Assembly: GCA_016177845.1 (NCBI GenBank)
Contig: JACOUO010000011.1
Span: 62,001-126,000 of the forward strand
Reading direction: 5' to 3'
From: Deltaproteobacteria bacterium
Lineage (GTDB): Bacteria > Desulfobacterota > GWC2-55-46
DNA length: 64,000 nt
Shown here: piece after piece, positions 44,676 to 53,944 of the stretch
Layout of the letters: every line of letters begins with the position of its first letter
How positions within the stretch are numbered: position 1 is the stretch's first letter
Made by a program: the position numbers and the translations under genes
Notes under the pieces: model-generated
Database searches by the model: none
Told to the model about the DNA's origin: nothing
The model's input: the letters and a program-made list of their open reading frames with translations, nothing else

Positions 44676-46022
44676 TTATTTTGGCTTGAGATTGTACTTT
44701 GAGATCAGCTTTGACAGGTATTGCCTGCTGATTCCAAGCTCTTTGGCGGATTTGCTTATAACGCCTTTATTCCTGAAGAGCGCTTCGTGAATAAGCTTCT
44801 TTCTGAATTCTTCTTTTGCTTCAGCCATACTCCCTGAAGGCGCGGCCCTTGTGCTTTCAGGCGAGGGGAGATCAAGGTCTTCCGGCGAGATTTCCTTCAT
44901 TCGGCACAGCGCCACTGCCCTTTTTATCTTATTTTCAAGCTCTCTGATATTGCCGGGCCATGCGTATTGCTTAAGAGCTGTTACGGCATTGACAGAAAAG
45001 CCCTTTATTGTCCTGTTGTACTCCTTGGAAAATTTATTAAGAAAGGCAAGCGAGAGTGTGAAGATGTCCGCGCCCCTTTCCCTCAGAGGAGGCATCTTAA
45101 GCACTATCACGCCGAGCCTGAAATAAAGGTCTTCCCTGAATTCACCTGTTCTCGCCATAGCCTCAAGGTCTTTGTTTGTGGCTGAGATTATGCGCGTGTC
45201 TACAATTATCGGCTCGCGTCCGCCGACTCGCTCAATTGTCTGCTCCTGTAGAAACCTTAATAGCTTTACCTGAAGCGTTTGGCTCAGCTCTCCTATCTCA
45301 TCGAGAAAAAGAGTGCCGCCTTCAGCGTATTCTATTTTGCCTTTTTTCTGTGACTCAGCTCCTGTAAAAGACCCTTTCTCGTAGCCGAATAATTCCGTCT
45401 CAAGCAGGTTTTCGGGGATGGCCCCGCAGTTTATCACTATGAAAGGTTTGTCTCTCCTGTCGCTTGTTGAATGGATTTCTTTTGCGGCCAGCTCTTTTCC
45501 GGTCCCTGACTCACCGAGTATCAGGACAGGCACATTGACCGGAGCTACTTTTTGTATAAGGCCCAAAACTTCCTTCATCGGCTCGCTTGAGCCGAGCATA
45601 CCCCTGTCCTGCTCACGCTTCTTATTATTTTCTTTCTGGAGGGAATAAAGACGGGAGGCCCTTTTTACAGTGATCTTGAGTTCATCAAGGTCAAGAGGCT
45701 TTGTAAAAAGGTCGAAAACCCCTAAGTCGATTGCCTTAAGGGCTGTCTCCTTTTCATGTATGCCTGTAGATATAAGGATCTTGGATAGAGGGTCTGACTG
45801 GAGTATATCCTGTACTGTTTTAAAGCCTTCTGAAGCGTCATCAAGGCTTGGAGGAAGCCGCAGGTCAAGTATGACAACCCCCGGACGCGCTGAATGGGCG
45901 AGCGCAAGAGCCTCATCCCTGTTGGCTGCTTCAAATATCTCGTACTCCTCGCTGAAACTCCACCGAAGCTGATTGCGCGCTTCAGCTTCATCATCTACTA
46001 TGAGCAGCCCTTGTTTGCTCAT
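44676..46022 (-). CDS. prsR: PEP-CTERM-box response regulator, second paralog
   Basis: 448 residues from the ATG at 46022. Receiver domain (SKQGLLIVDDEAEARNQL, with VVILDLRLPPS as phosphorylation site), AAA+ sigma-54 interaction domain (LILGESGTGKE Walker A, GGTLFLDEIGELS Walker B) and a C-terminal Fis-type helix-turn-helix (SKSAKELGISRQYLSKLI). The sigma-54 contact loop reads GSFTGA where the standard is GAFTGA. It follows the UDP-sugar dehydrogenase gene by 23 bases. A near-identical architecture to the prsR next to prsK suggests a duplication, with the two copies likely to have different DNA sites. Confidence 0.88.
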   Translation of the reverse strand: MSKQGLLIVDDEAEARNQLRWSFSEEYEIFEAANRDEALALAHSARPGVVILDLRLPPSLDDASEGFKTVQDILQSDPLSKILISTGIHEKETALKAIDLGVFDLFTKPLDLDELKITVKRASRLYSLQKENNKKREQDRGMLGSSEPMKEVLGLIQKVAPVNVPVLILGESGTGKELAAKEIHSTSDRRDKPFIVINCGAIPENLLETELFGYEKGSFTGAESQKKGKIEYAEGGTLFLDEIGELSQTLQVKLLRFLQEQTIERVGGREPIIVDTRIISATNKDLEAMARTGEFREDLYFRLGVIVLKMPPLRERGADIFTLSLAFLNKFSKEYNRTIKGFSVNAVTALKQYAWPGNIRELENKIKRAVALCRMKEISPEDLDLPSPESTRAAPSGSMAEAKEEFRKKLIHEALFRNKGVISKSAKELGISRQYLSKLISKYNLKPK

Positions 46023-46045
46023 AAGGTTTTTTTTCTTTCTTTTGG

Positions 46046-47368
46046 TTAAGCTTTGACTACGTTTGGGGCCTTGAAGGCCGATGTCGCGTTTCTTGTGTCC
46101 ACCACAAGCTGGCTGTTCTCTACTATCCATTTGTAGTCATAGGCAGTATGGTCGGTTGCTATCAGCACGCAATCATATTTCCTGATGCTGTCCTGCGTAA
46201 TGTTTACGGAACGGAGCCTGAAGTCATTATTGTGGTTGGTAGCCGAAGGGACGAACGGGTCATTGTACGAGACCTTTGCGCCTTTCTCCCTTAATATCCT
46301 TATGAGCTCAAGCGAAGGGGATTCGCGCATGTCATCCACATTTTTCTTGTATGCGATGCCGAGGAGCAGAATGTTAGAGCCTTTCATGCTCTTGCCCCTC
46401 TCATTAAGCGCCTCCATAACCTTATGCACTACATAATAAGGCATGTTTGTGTTTATCTCTCCGGCAAGTTCTATGAAGCGCGTTGAGAAATCGTATTCGC
46501 GCGCCTTCCATGTGAGATAGAAAGGGTCTATGGGTATACAGTGGCCGCCAAGCCCCGGTCCCGGATAGAATGCCTGAAAGCCGAACGGTTTCGTGTTGGA
46601 GGCGTCTATCACTTCCCATATGTCTATTTTCATCCTGTCGCACAGCATCTTCAGCTCATTTACAAGTGCGATGTTGACGCTCCTGTAGATGTTTTCAAGC
46701 AGCTTTGACATCTCGGCTACCTTTGTTGTTGAGACGGGGATTACATTCTCGATTATTTTGGAGTAGAGCGAGCACCCTATCTTTCCGCAGCTTCTTGTAA
46801 CGCCTCCCACTATTTTAGGCGTATTTTTTGTGGTGAAGTCAATCCTGCCCGGGTCTTCTCTTTCAGGAGAAAAGACCAGGAAAAAATCCCTGCCGGCCTT
46901 AAGTCCGTTCTTATGGAAAAGCGGAAGCAATATCTCTTCAGTGGTCCCGGGGTATGTTGTTGATTCAAGCGCTATCAACTGACCCTGCCTCAGGTACCTT
47001 GAGACATCTTTGGCCGAGCTTTCGACAAAGCTCAGGTCCGGTTCTCTTTTGTCTGAAAGCGGGGTCGGCACGCAGATGATTACCGCGTCCGCTTCGCTTA
47101 AAAGGGACATATCCATTGTCGCAACGAAGGACGGAGACTCGCCTTTCACAAGATTTGAAATCTTCTCCGAAGGAATATGCTTGATGTAGGAAACGCCTGA
47201 ATTGAGACTCTTTACCTTTTCAGGGTCCTTGTCAAAACCTATTACATTAAAACCCTCCTCGCAGAACCTGATTACAATTGGAAGCCCAACATAACCCAGC
47301 CCTATTACGCCTATCTTAGCCTCTTTGTTTTCAATGAGATTCAAAAGACTTCTGTAAACCTGAGACAT
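46046..47368 (-). CDS. Nucleotide-sugar dehydrogenase (WbpA/TviB-like)
   Basis: 440 residues. The N-terminal NAD domain (IGVIGLGYVGLPIVIRFCEEGF) and the catalytic motif GPGLGGHCIPIDPFYLTWKARE with C277 are clear. The family oxidises UDP-HexNAc (or UDP-hexose) to the uronic acid with two NAD+. The PFYLTWKARE phrase favours the UDP-N-acetylglucosamine/mannosamine enzymes over UDP-glucose dehydrogenase. It lies between two prsR genes, tying acidic-sugar supply to the exosortase system. Confidence 0.88.
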   Translation of the reverse strand: MSQVYRSLLNLIENKEAKIGVIGLGYVGLPIVIRFCEEGFNVIGFDKDPEKVKSLNSGVSYIKHIPSEKISNLVKGESPSFVATMDMSLLSEADAVIICVPTPLSDKREPDLSFVESSAKDVSRYLRQGQLIALESTTYPGTTEEILLPLFHKNGLKAGRDFFLVFSPEREDPGRIDFTTKNTPKIVGGVTRSCGKIGCSLYSKIIENVIPVSTTKVAEMSKLLENIYRSVNIALVNELKMLCDRMKIDIWEVIDASNTKPFGFQAFYPGPGLGGHCIPIDPFYLTWKAREYDFSTRFIELAGEINTNMPYYVVHKVMEALNERGKSMKGSNILLLGIAYKKNVDDMRESPSLELIRILREKGAKVSYNDPFVPSATNHNNDFRLRSVNITQDSIRKYDCVLIATDHTAYDYKWIVENSQLVVDTRNATSAFKAPNVVKA

Positions 47369-47381
47369 ATCCTGTACCCCC

Positions 47382-48728
47382 TCAATGCGTTATATTGTGC
47401 TTTTTGATAATGTGGTGCACAGTCGGCCTGCTGAGCCCGAGCTCTTCGGCAGCTTTACTGATATTGCCGTTATGTTTGATGATGGCCATGCTGACGAACT
47501 TGTACTCAAGGTCCTCTTTCGCCTTTTTCAGATCAAGCTGTGAAGTCTCTTCAAAGGTCCCGAACCCAAGGTCCGCCGGTTTTATCAGCGGCCCTTCAGA
47601 GAATGTGATAGCCCGCCTGACCCTGTTCTCAAGCTCTCTGACATTGCCGGGCCATTCATATGTATTTATCGATTCAATAGCCTCTATGCTCAATGCCTTT
47701 GGCAAGGTTTTATCGGTAGAGAACTTCTGAAGGAAGTTCCTTGCCAGAAGTATCAGGTCATCGCCCCTCTCACGCAGGGGAGGCAGTTCCATAGTCACAA
47801 CCGCGAGCCTGTAGTAAAGGTCCTCCCTGAATTTTTCTTCTTTGATTAATTTTTTGATATTCCTGTTCGTTGCGGCAATTATCCTTACATCCATGTCAAG
47901 GGTCTCTCGTCCGCCGACCCTTTCAACCTTATGGTCCTGCAGGAACCTAAGGAGCTTTACCTGAAGCGCAAGCGGAAGCTCCCCTATTTCATCAAGGAAG
48001 AGTGTACCGGTCTGCGCAAGTTCGATTTTGCCGCTCCTTTGCATGTGTGCGCCTGTAAACGCTCCCTTCTCATGTCCGAACAGTTCACTCTCAAGCAGAT
48101 TGTCAGGAATGGCGCCGCAGTTTATGGGTATAAATGGCTTGCCCCGCCTGATGCTGTTGGAATGTATGGCGCGCGCTATAAGCTCTTTGCCTGTACCGCT
48201 CTCACCGGTTATAAGTACAGGGACATCTGTAGTTGCAACTCTCCTTACTGTTGAGAAAATATCCTGCATATTAGCGCTTGTGCCTATAATCTCCTCAAAG
48301 GGCTGGGTGTCTTTCTGACGCTGAAGCCTGCGGTACTCTTCTTCCAGCGTGTAGACATAATATGCGCGCTTGAGTATTGTCTTCAGCTCATCGATATTGA
48401 TGGGCTTGGTGAAAAAGTCATGAGCTCCCTGCGAGATAGCCTTTAGTGCTGATGGCTTATCCGAATTGCCAGTCACGATTATGACTTTCACTATAGGGTC
48501 GTGCTGGAGTATCCTGCCCAAAACCCTCAACCCTTCAGTTATGTCATGTGGGTGAGGCGGCAGTCCCAGGTCCAGCGTTATCAGGGGAGGGCGTTCCGTC
48601 CTGAGTATCTGGATTGCTTTTTCTGCCTCAAGAGCGAAGAAAAGGTCATAGTCGCCTGACAGCGCCCATTTCATTTGCGCCCTTACGGACTCATCATCTT
48701 CGATAATCAATAATTTTTGTTTCTCCAT
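47382..48728 (-). CDS. prsR: PEP-CTERM-box response regulator
   Basis: 448 residues from the ATG at 48728 (AAAGGA 1-6 bases upstream); a TTG at 48761 overlapping the prsK stop is an alternative. Receiver with LITLDLGLPPHP, then the sigma-54 domain with GESGTGKE, a standard GAFTGA loop (ELFGHEKGAFTGA) and GTLFLDEIGELP, and a C-terminal Fis-type helix-turn-helix (SKAAEELGLSRPTVHHII). This is the PrsR family that pairs with PrsK and activates PEP-CTERM genes with sigma-54. It starts 30 bases after prsK. Confidence 0.92.
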   Translation of the reverse strand: MEKQKLLIIEDDESVRAQMKWALSGDYDLFFALEAEKAIQILRTERPPLITLDLGLPPHPHDITEGLRVLGRILQHDPIVKVIIVTGNSDKPSALKAISQGAHDFFTKPINIDELKTILKRAYYVYTLEEEYRRLQRQKDTQPFEEIIGTSANMQDIFSTVRRVATTDVPVLITGESGTGKELIARAIHSNSIRRGKPFIPINCGAIPDNLLESELFGHEKGAFTGAHMQRSGKIELAQTGTLFLDEIGELPLALQVKLLRFLQDHKVERVGGRETLDMDVRIIAATNRNIKKLIKEEKFREDLYYRLAVVTMELPPLRERGDDLILLARNFLQKFSTDKTLPKALSIEAIESINTYEWPGNVRELENRVRRAITFSEGPLIKPADLGFGTFEETSQLDLKKAKEDLEYKFVSMAIIKHNGNISKAAEELGLSRPTVHHIIKKHNITH

Positions 48729-48757
48729 GTCCTTTGCCTTTTGATTATCTGTTAGTG

Positions 48758-50890
48758 TCAATGTATGAACTCCATTACCTTAGAAAAATTTTTTTTTGCG
48801 AGGGGCAGCCTTAGAGTGAATTCCGTTCCTATGCCTTCTTCGCTTTCCACTTCAATTTGGCCTCCGTGAGCCTCGATTATCGTCTTGCACTGATAAAGCC
48901 CGATTCCAAGCCCGTTTTCCTTTGTAGTCCTGAAGGGCCTGAAGAGACCCGAAGCAATAAAGTCCCTCGCTATCCCCTCTCCGTTGTCTGCAAATTTTAT
49001 CGAAGCGTACTCACATTCAGAGCCAAGGGTGACCTTTATCTCGCCATGAGCGCTTATAGCTTCATGAGCGTTCAGCAAAAGGTTCAGGAAGACCATCTCT
49101 ATTGCTTCAGGGTCGATACTCAGGGGAGGGATGTGCGAGTTGTTCTCAATCGATACATGTTTAGACCTGTTTGTTCCAAACCTTTTAAGGGCGGAGTGCA
49201 GCACATCCTTGATATCGCATTCCTTCTTTTTGAGTTCAATGCCCTTGGGCGCGTCCTTTAGCTTTTCGATAAGCGATTTCATCTTGGATACCGTGCCGTC
49301 GATTGCCTTGATTGCGTCACGCTGGAAATCAGGGTTATTCATATTGAAGCGGGCATTCTGGCTGACAAGGGAAAGCAGGTTCGTGAAATTCTTAAGGTCA
49401 TGCAGCACAAAAGATGACATCTTGTTGAACACCTCAGCTTCCTTGCCGGCCATTATGTGGTTAGTAAGCCCTATGTTTTTAATCTGTACCGCAGCCTGGG
49501 CGGACATTGCCCTTAAAAGATCGAAATCATCCTGTCTGTAAGGCTCTCCCGAAATATCTTCACCCTGAAGTATGAAACCCACCAGTTCCCTGTTTGCCGC
49601 AAGAGGGGAACACAGAGTTGTCCCGGTTGCCGAGGCAAGGCCTTCAATTTCGCCCTGTCCCGGAACAAAAACATCGTCTGCCAGCAGGAACGGCCCGTTG
49701 GATGAATTGATCTTCTCTATCAGAGGATGGGACGGGCTGATGCGCCTGTATAATGTTTCAAGCCTTCCGTGAGTCGCCCTGAAATTTGAAGTGGCAGAGT
49801 CATAGAGCCAGACATAGACCACTTTTGCTCCCATCGCCTCAGTGATCATCTCTGTCAGTGTGGAATGAATTTCTTCAATGCTCATCTTTGAACTTATCCT
49901 CTCGATAGTCTCCATCCATCTTTCTTTAAATTCGTACTTGTGCCTGTAGAAGTTCCTGCTTATGAAAAGCTCGGCTTTTCTCCTCAGGACATCCGAGAAA
50001 AGTATTGCTACGAGTGACAGTATGGAGAGGAATATAAAAAGCGTGGTTAGAAAATAACTGAACGGGATATTAAAATACCTTATTCCCTGTGTGATGATGC
50101 CTACGGCTATCAGATAAATTCCTGCCCCGAGTATCGTGAACGAGTTATAGAAAACATGGCGTGAGATGAATATCTCGCCGTGCAGGAGCTTGTGCCTGAA
50201 TATGAAAAGAGCCATCATTGAGCTTGAAAAAAATATCACGGTAGAGGCAATGGGAATGGCTATGGTGCTGATCTCGCGGAACAGCAAGGCCTGGCTGGAG
50301 AGGTAGATAAAGAAAGCAAGTATTGAGCCGACCCCGAAGACGATGTATTTAACCTGCCACCGTTTCGAGCTTTTAACGAACCTTAAAGTGTTCTCAAGCT
50401 GGACGAGGTTCAGCACCAGTGAAAGTATCAGGAAAATATGGAAGTACTTGCCTGTTGAGCCCAGCTTGAACTCAGGCATCCCCTCCATCGATATGGGTCC
50501 CGTTTCATAATCCATATAGATGAAGTCAGGAGAGTTTACGCAGGAGATAAAATAGGCTGAAAGAATGAATACGGTGGCTATCGCAGGAGACCATTTCAGA
50601 AAGATTTCTTTTTTTCTGTCCCTTGAATAAGCAAGAGCGAATATAAGCCAGGCGGCGGGCATTATAGCCTGTCCGACTACGCTCAGCTTTATCCCGCCAA
50701 GAAGGGCTCTGACGCTTTCAGGCGCGATGAGAAAGACCGTGTCGCCGGCCTGAATTAAAACAATAGAGAGCATGCCGAGCGAAAAGCCTACATTCGTCAG
50801 ATTCCTTAAATTCCTCTTAAGGGCTAATGCCGCAAGCCCCGCGCAAAGGAAGATATTCAGAAGAGGCAATATGAAAAAATAAGTTTCCAT
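48758..50890 (-). CDS. prsK: Membrane histidine kinase of the PEP-CTERM system (PrsK)
   Basis: 710 residues. The first ~290 residues hold about eight to nine membrane helices, then a GAF-like domain (TLTEMITEAMGAKVVYVWLYD) and a kinase core. The phospho-acceptor is H497 in FVLHDLKNFTNLLSL; the ATP site has NLLLNAHEAI, FADNGEGIA and GLGIGLYQCKTIIEAHGG. The large N-terminal membrane sensor is typical of PrsK, found with exosortase systems. Its ligand is unknown. It is first in the minus-strand prsK-prsR run. Confidence 0.92.
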   Translation of the reverse strand: METYFFILPLLNIFLCAGLAALALKRNLRNLTNVGFSLGMLSIVLIQAGDTVFLIAPESVRALLGGIKLSVVGQAIMPAAWLIFALAYSRDRKKEIFLKWSPAIATVFILSAYFISCVNSPDFIYMDYETGPISMEGMPEFKLGSTGKYFHIFLILSLVLNLVQLENTLRFVKSSKRWQVKYIVFGVGSILAFFIYLSSQALLFREISTIAIPIASTVIFFSSSMMALFIFRHKLLHGEIFISRHVFYNSFTILGAGIYLIAVGIITQGIRYFNIPFSYFLTTLFIFLSILSLVAILFSDVLRRKAELFISRNFYRHKYEFKERWMETIERISSKMSIEEIHSTLTEMITEAMGAKVVYVWLYDSATSNFRATHGRLETLYRRISPSHPLIEKINSSNGPFLLADDVFVPGQGEIEGLASATGTTLCSPLAANRELVGFILQGEDISGEPYRQDDFDLLRAMSAQAAVQIKNIGLTNHIMAGKEAEVFNKMSSFVLHDLKNFTNLLSLVSQNARFNMNNPDFQRDAIKAIDGTVSKMKSLIEKLKDAPKGIELKKKECDIKDVLHSALKRFGTNRSKHVSIENNSHIPPLSIDPEAIEMVFLNLLLNAHEAISAHGEIKVTLGSECEYASIKFADNGEGIARDFIASGLFRPFRTTKENGLGIGLYQCKTIIEAHGGQIEVESEEGIGTEFTLRLPLAKKNFSKVMEFIH

Positions 50891-51019
50891 TGCTCCGGGA
50901 TTACCTGTTGTTTAGATTCCGTTGAGTTTTTGAATTTGAGATGAAGTGATTTGAGTCACATACCAGGGCAGGCTGATTTATTAAAATGGTGCCTGAAAAT
51001 TGGTTTTGTATGTTTTATC

Positions 51020-51096
51020 CTTTGCTCAGAGCAAACCCAGGGAAATCGGGGGGCGCAGAGCAACGGGACTAAAGAAGTCTGGCTTTACCGTTCTTC
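51020..51096 (+). promoter_or_regulatory. GEMM-I riboswitch, G20A type (GEMM-Ib, likely 3',3'-cGAMP)
   Basis: The core reads CAGAGCAAACC, then a stem with a GAAA tetraloop (CCCAGG-GAAA-TCGGGG, one mismatch), then GGCGCAGAGC. Next, ACGG pairs with CCGT enclosing the hairpin GACT-AAAGA-AGTC, and TTTACCG closes the motif. These parts and their order match the c-di-GMP-I/GEMM-I fold. The ligand-contact position is A (CAGAGC) where c-di-GMP riboswitches have G (CAGGGC). That substitution is the known mark of GEMM-Ib, selective for 3',3'-cGAMP in Geobacter and relatives. The P1 stem is not clear by eye. It ends 45 bases before a terminator hairpin and the CFI-box gene. Confidence 0.8.
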
Positions 51097-51141
51097 CTCT
51101 TTGTTTTTTTCCCCTGAAAATTCCAGCTTCCATGTTCGCCG

Positions 51142-51180
51142 AGCCGCCAAAGGAAAATCCCTTTGGCGGCTATTTTTTTT
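51142..51180 (+). terminator. Strong intrinsic terminator between the riboswitch and the CFI-box gene
   Basis: AGCCGCCAAAGG (51142-51153) pairs perfectly with CCTTTGGCGGCT (51160-51171), loop 6 bases, then T8. It sits downstream of the riboswitch and just before the ribosome site AAGGAGG (51192-51198), the layout of a riboswitch that controls termination. Confidence 0.88.
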
Positions 51181-51205
51181 TACTTAGTAATAAGGAGGTT
51201 TAACG

Positions 51206-53029
51206 ATGCAAAGATTCAGAACGCGCAGAGGCCTGATAGCGGGCTTCGCAGCTCTGGTTGTCAGTTTTATGTTTGCCGCTCATGCGTTCGCAGGCGAGGC
51301 AACGCTGTCTTGGACAGCGCCCGCCACGAACACGAACGGTTCACAACTGGCAGACCTTACGGGCTACAAGGTGTACTACGGAACAGCTTCAGGAAGCTAT
51401 TCCAACATAATCGATGTTGGTAATGTGACTTCTTACAAGGTAGCCAATCTTTCATCAGGCACTACTTACTATTTTGCGGTCACTGCTTATAATTCGGTTG
51501 GAACAGAGAGCGCTTACTCAAATGAAGCGACAAAGACGATTCAGGCTGCTGATACCGCCGGGCCTGTAATATCAGGAGTATACGCAAGCAATATCACACC
51601 TGAAACAGCCGGTGTGAACTGGGTTACAGATGAGCCTTCCGATTCGCAGATAGAGTACGGCACTACGGCATCATACGGCTATAAGTTGCCTCTTAATGAC
51701 ACAATGGTAACGGCCCACAGCGAGACAATCGAAGGTCTCGCGCCTTCTACGCTTTACCATTACAAAGTCTTAAGCCGTGACGCCTCAGGCAACATTACCA
51801 CGTCTGCTGATTATACTTTCACAACTGACGCGGCTTCTGATGTAACCTCTCCGGTCATCTCTAATGTCGCTGTCTCGGGAATTACCGGAAACTCGGCCAC
51901 TATCACATGGTCAACAGATGAACCCGCAACCTCTCAGGTAGAGTATGGTTCAGGCAATGCCTCAGCTCTTGATTCAGAGCTTGTTACCATACACTCTGTG
52001 CATCTTACAGGTCTTAACGGCTACACTTCCTATGATTTTGTAGTCAGGTCGGCGGACATCGCAGGAAACCTTGCAATATCCTCATATGACACCTTTAATA
52101 CTTCAAATATCCCGCCCGCAATTACAGCTTACTCTGCCAACACGCTTACCGGAAAAGTGCCCCTTCTTGTGACTCTCTCTGCCTCCGCTACCGATACTGA
52201 CGGGTCTATCTCAACTTACGAGTGGGACTTTGACGGAGACGGAATATACGATAAAAATACAGGGACGGTGTCGTCGGTCTCCACTACATATTCGACGGTA
52301 GGTACTTATAATGCCAAAGTGAAGGTTACTGACAGCGGCGGAACATCCGTAATATCCGACGCGCTTACAGTCTCCGCTGATTCCTCGACAAACAAGCCTC
52401 CGGTAGTAATATCCATAGTAGGAACAATCTCGCAGAACGGGCCGTCCATGTCCATTACTTTCCATGTGACTGCATCAGACCCGAACGGTTCGATAGTTAA
52501 ATTCGAATGGGACTTTGACGGTAATGGAACAATAGACGCCGCAACTTCAACCGCTCCGGCTCAGTTTGTCTATTCAACACCCGGAACATACTATCCGACT
52601 GTAACGGTCACGGATGATCAGGGCGGCATTGCCAAAGGAGTGGCCTCAATAACTGTAGAGGAAGAGGCGCAGGCTGCACCGGCGCCCGCGACATCTACCA
52701 GCGGCAGTTCATCTTCAGGCGGCAGCGGCGGCGGTTGTTTTATCGCTACAGCCGCTTATGGAAGCTATCTTGAGCCTGAAGTAATGGTCTTGAGACAGTT
52801 CAGGGATAACATACTGTTGACCAATCCTGTAGGTAAGGCATTTGTCAGCACATACTACAGATTATCTCCTCCAGCTGCTGAGTTTATTGTACGCCATGAA
52901 AACTTAAGGACAGCCACAAGGCTTGTGCTTACTCCGATAGTATACGGCATCAAGTATCCTCAGCTTTCGCTGGCATTTGTCGCAATGGCTGCAGGCATGG
53001 TAGTCGTATCACGAAGAAAGCGCAGGTAG
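51206..53029 (+). CDS. Secreted Fn3/PKD surface protein with CFI-box C-terminal sorting domain
   Basis: 607 residues, ATG with AAGGAGG 7 bases upstream. Signal peptide (1-29, AAHAFA). Three fibronectin-III-like modules lie at about 32-118, 123-212 and 215-300. Two PKD domains follow at about 305-395 and 400-490 (each ending in the [15 protein letters not shown] type). A Ser/Gly linker leads to the CFI box: [13 protein letters not shown] with C511. The C-terminus has a hydrophobic helix ([16 protein letters not shown]) and RRKRR. The CFI-box-CTERM is a known C-terminal domain type of surface proteins. It is controlled by the upstream riboswitch and sits next to the exosortase gene. Confidence 0.9.
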   Translation: MQRFRTRRGLIAGFAALVVSFMFAAHAFAGEATLSWTAPATNTNGSQLADLTGYKVYYGTASGSYSNIIDVGNVTSYKVANLSSGTTYYFAVTAYNSVGTESAYSNEATKTIQAADTAGPVISGVYASNITPETAGVNWVTDEPSDSQIEYGTTASYGYKLPLNDTMVTAHSETIEGLAPSTLYHYKVLSRDASGNITTSADYTFTTDAASDVTSPVISNVAVSGITGNSATITWSTDEPATSQVEYGSGNASALDSELVTIHSVHLTGLNGYTSYDFVVRSADIAGNLAISSYDTFNTSNIPPAITAYSANTLTGKVPLLVTLSASATDTDGSISTYEWDFDGDGIYDKNTGTVSSVSTTYSTVGTYNAKVKVTDSGGTSVISDALTVSADSSTNKPPVVISIVGTISQNGPSMSITFHVTASDPNGSIVKFEWDFDGNGTIDAATSTAPAQFVYSTPGTYYPTVTVTDDQGGIAKGVASITVEEEAQAAPAPATSTSGSSSSGGSGGGCFIATAAYGSYLEPEVMVLRQFRDNILLTNPVGKAFVSTYYRLSPPAAEFIVRHENLRTATRLVLTPIVYGIKYPQLSLAFVAMAAGMVVVSRRKRR

Positions 53030-53043
53030 TTTTAGGCAAGTTC

Positions 53044-53084
53044 AAGCGTCGCTTGGCCACACAGGCTAAGCGACGCTTTTTTTT
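53044..53084 (+). terminator. Terminator of the CFI-box gene, overlapping the exosortase 3' end
   Basis: AAGCGTCGCTT (53044-53054) pairs perfectly with AAGCGACGCTT (53068-53078), loop 13 bases, followed by a run of T on the plus strand. The distal arm overlaps the exosortase stop and last codons on the opposite strand. Confidence 0.85.
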
Positions 53085-53944
53085 GCAATTTGATTCTTCT
53101 CAGTCCTCTTTAGAATCCAGAGCACTATTCCCAGAACGCTTAAAGCAAGCAGGAAAAACGGGATACCGCCTCTGGTGTGAAGGGACCCCTCAAGCATCCT
53201 TTCATCAACATAATATCCAAGCAGAGAAAGTGACACTATCCTAACGCCATTCTTGAAAATAGTGATAGGTATGGCCAACAGACACAAAATAACGCGCCTT
53301 GAGCCTGTTTGAAGATAGAGCTGGCCCGCTATGATGCTGGTTATGAATAAGGCAAGGCTCGAGCGGATGCCGCTGCACTCCTTTGCGACTTCAACATTTA
53401 GTCCCGGAAAATGGAAGACAAATCCTTCGCGGAGGACCGGCACGCCTGTTAAAGAAAGAATAATTGCAGTGACCTCGGTAGAGCCAGCCTGCAGCATATA
53501 AATAAGATTGTCCATAATCAGGCCCGGAACTGGAACCATGAAAAACAGGAATAATAAAGGGAATGAGCCTCTTTTAAAAGCCGCTGTGCCGTAACAGAAA
53601 ACAAAAGAGCCTATCCAGAAGATAAGCGCTGAGAATGTCATCAGGGACAGAAAATCATTTTTGCTCATTTCCGCGTGGTATCCTGCCCCTATGAGATTAA
53701 GAATTATCCCAAGTGCCACGAGGATTATTCCCGGCAAATAACTGTAGCTTATTTGCGTCAATATCTTTCGTCTATTAGAATAGAGTATATACGCGCTGAC
53801 AATGGGTATGAGAGTTATGTGGGAGTAAAGCTCACTGTCGAGTGAGTTTTTAAACAATGATAGAAGATGCTGTGAATAAATTAAAAGGGCAACTCCCGTG
53901 AAAACCACAAATAATATGTTTCTAAGATTAATTGCTTTAGTCAT
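53066..53944 (-). CDS. Exosortase
   Basis: 292 residues, about eight membrane helices. The catalytic triad is C190 (AKECSGIRSS), R235 (KNGVRIVSLS) and H256 (GSLHTRGG), exactly the exosortase/archaeosortase pattern. VPVPGLIMDNLIYMLQ and GVPVLREGFVFHF are typical middle segments. It ends without the EpsI-like C-terminal domain often fused to XrtA. It should cleave PEP-CTERM tails at the inner membrane and pass the protein to the surface. The start, with AAGGAT 12 bases upstream, lies inside the divergent VanZ-like gene. The exact subfamily (XrtA or other) is not certain. Confidence 0.92.
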   Translation of the reverse strand: MTKAINLRNILFVVFTGVALLIYSQHLLSLFKNSLDSELYSHITLIPIVSAYILYSNRRKILTQISYSYLPGIILVALGIILNLIGAGYHAEMSKNDFLSLMTFSALIFWIGSFVFCYGTAAFKRGSFPLLFLFFMVPVPGLIMDNLIYMLQAGSTEVTAIILSLTGVPVLREGFVFHFPGLNVEVAKECSGIRSSLALFITSIIAGQLYLQTGSRRVILCLLAIPITIFKNGVRIVSLSLLGYYVDERMLEGSLHTRGGIPFFLLALSVLGIVLWILKRTEKNQIAKKSVA

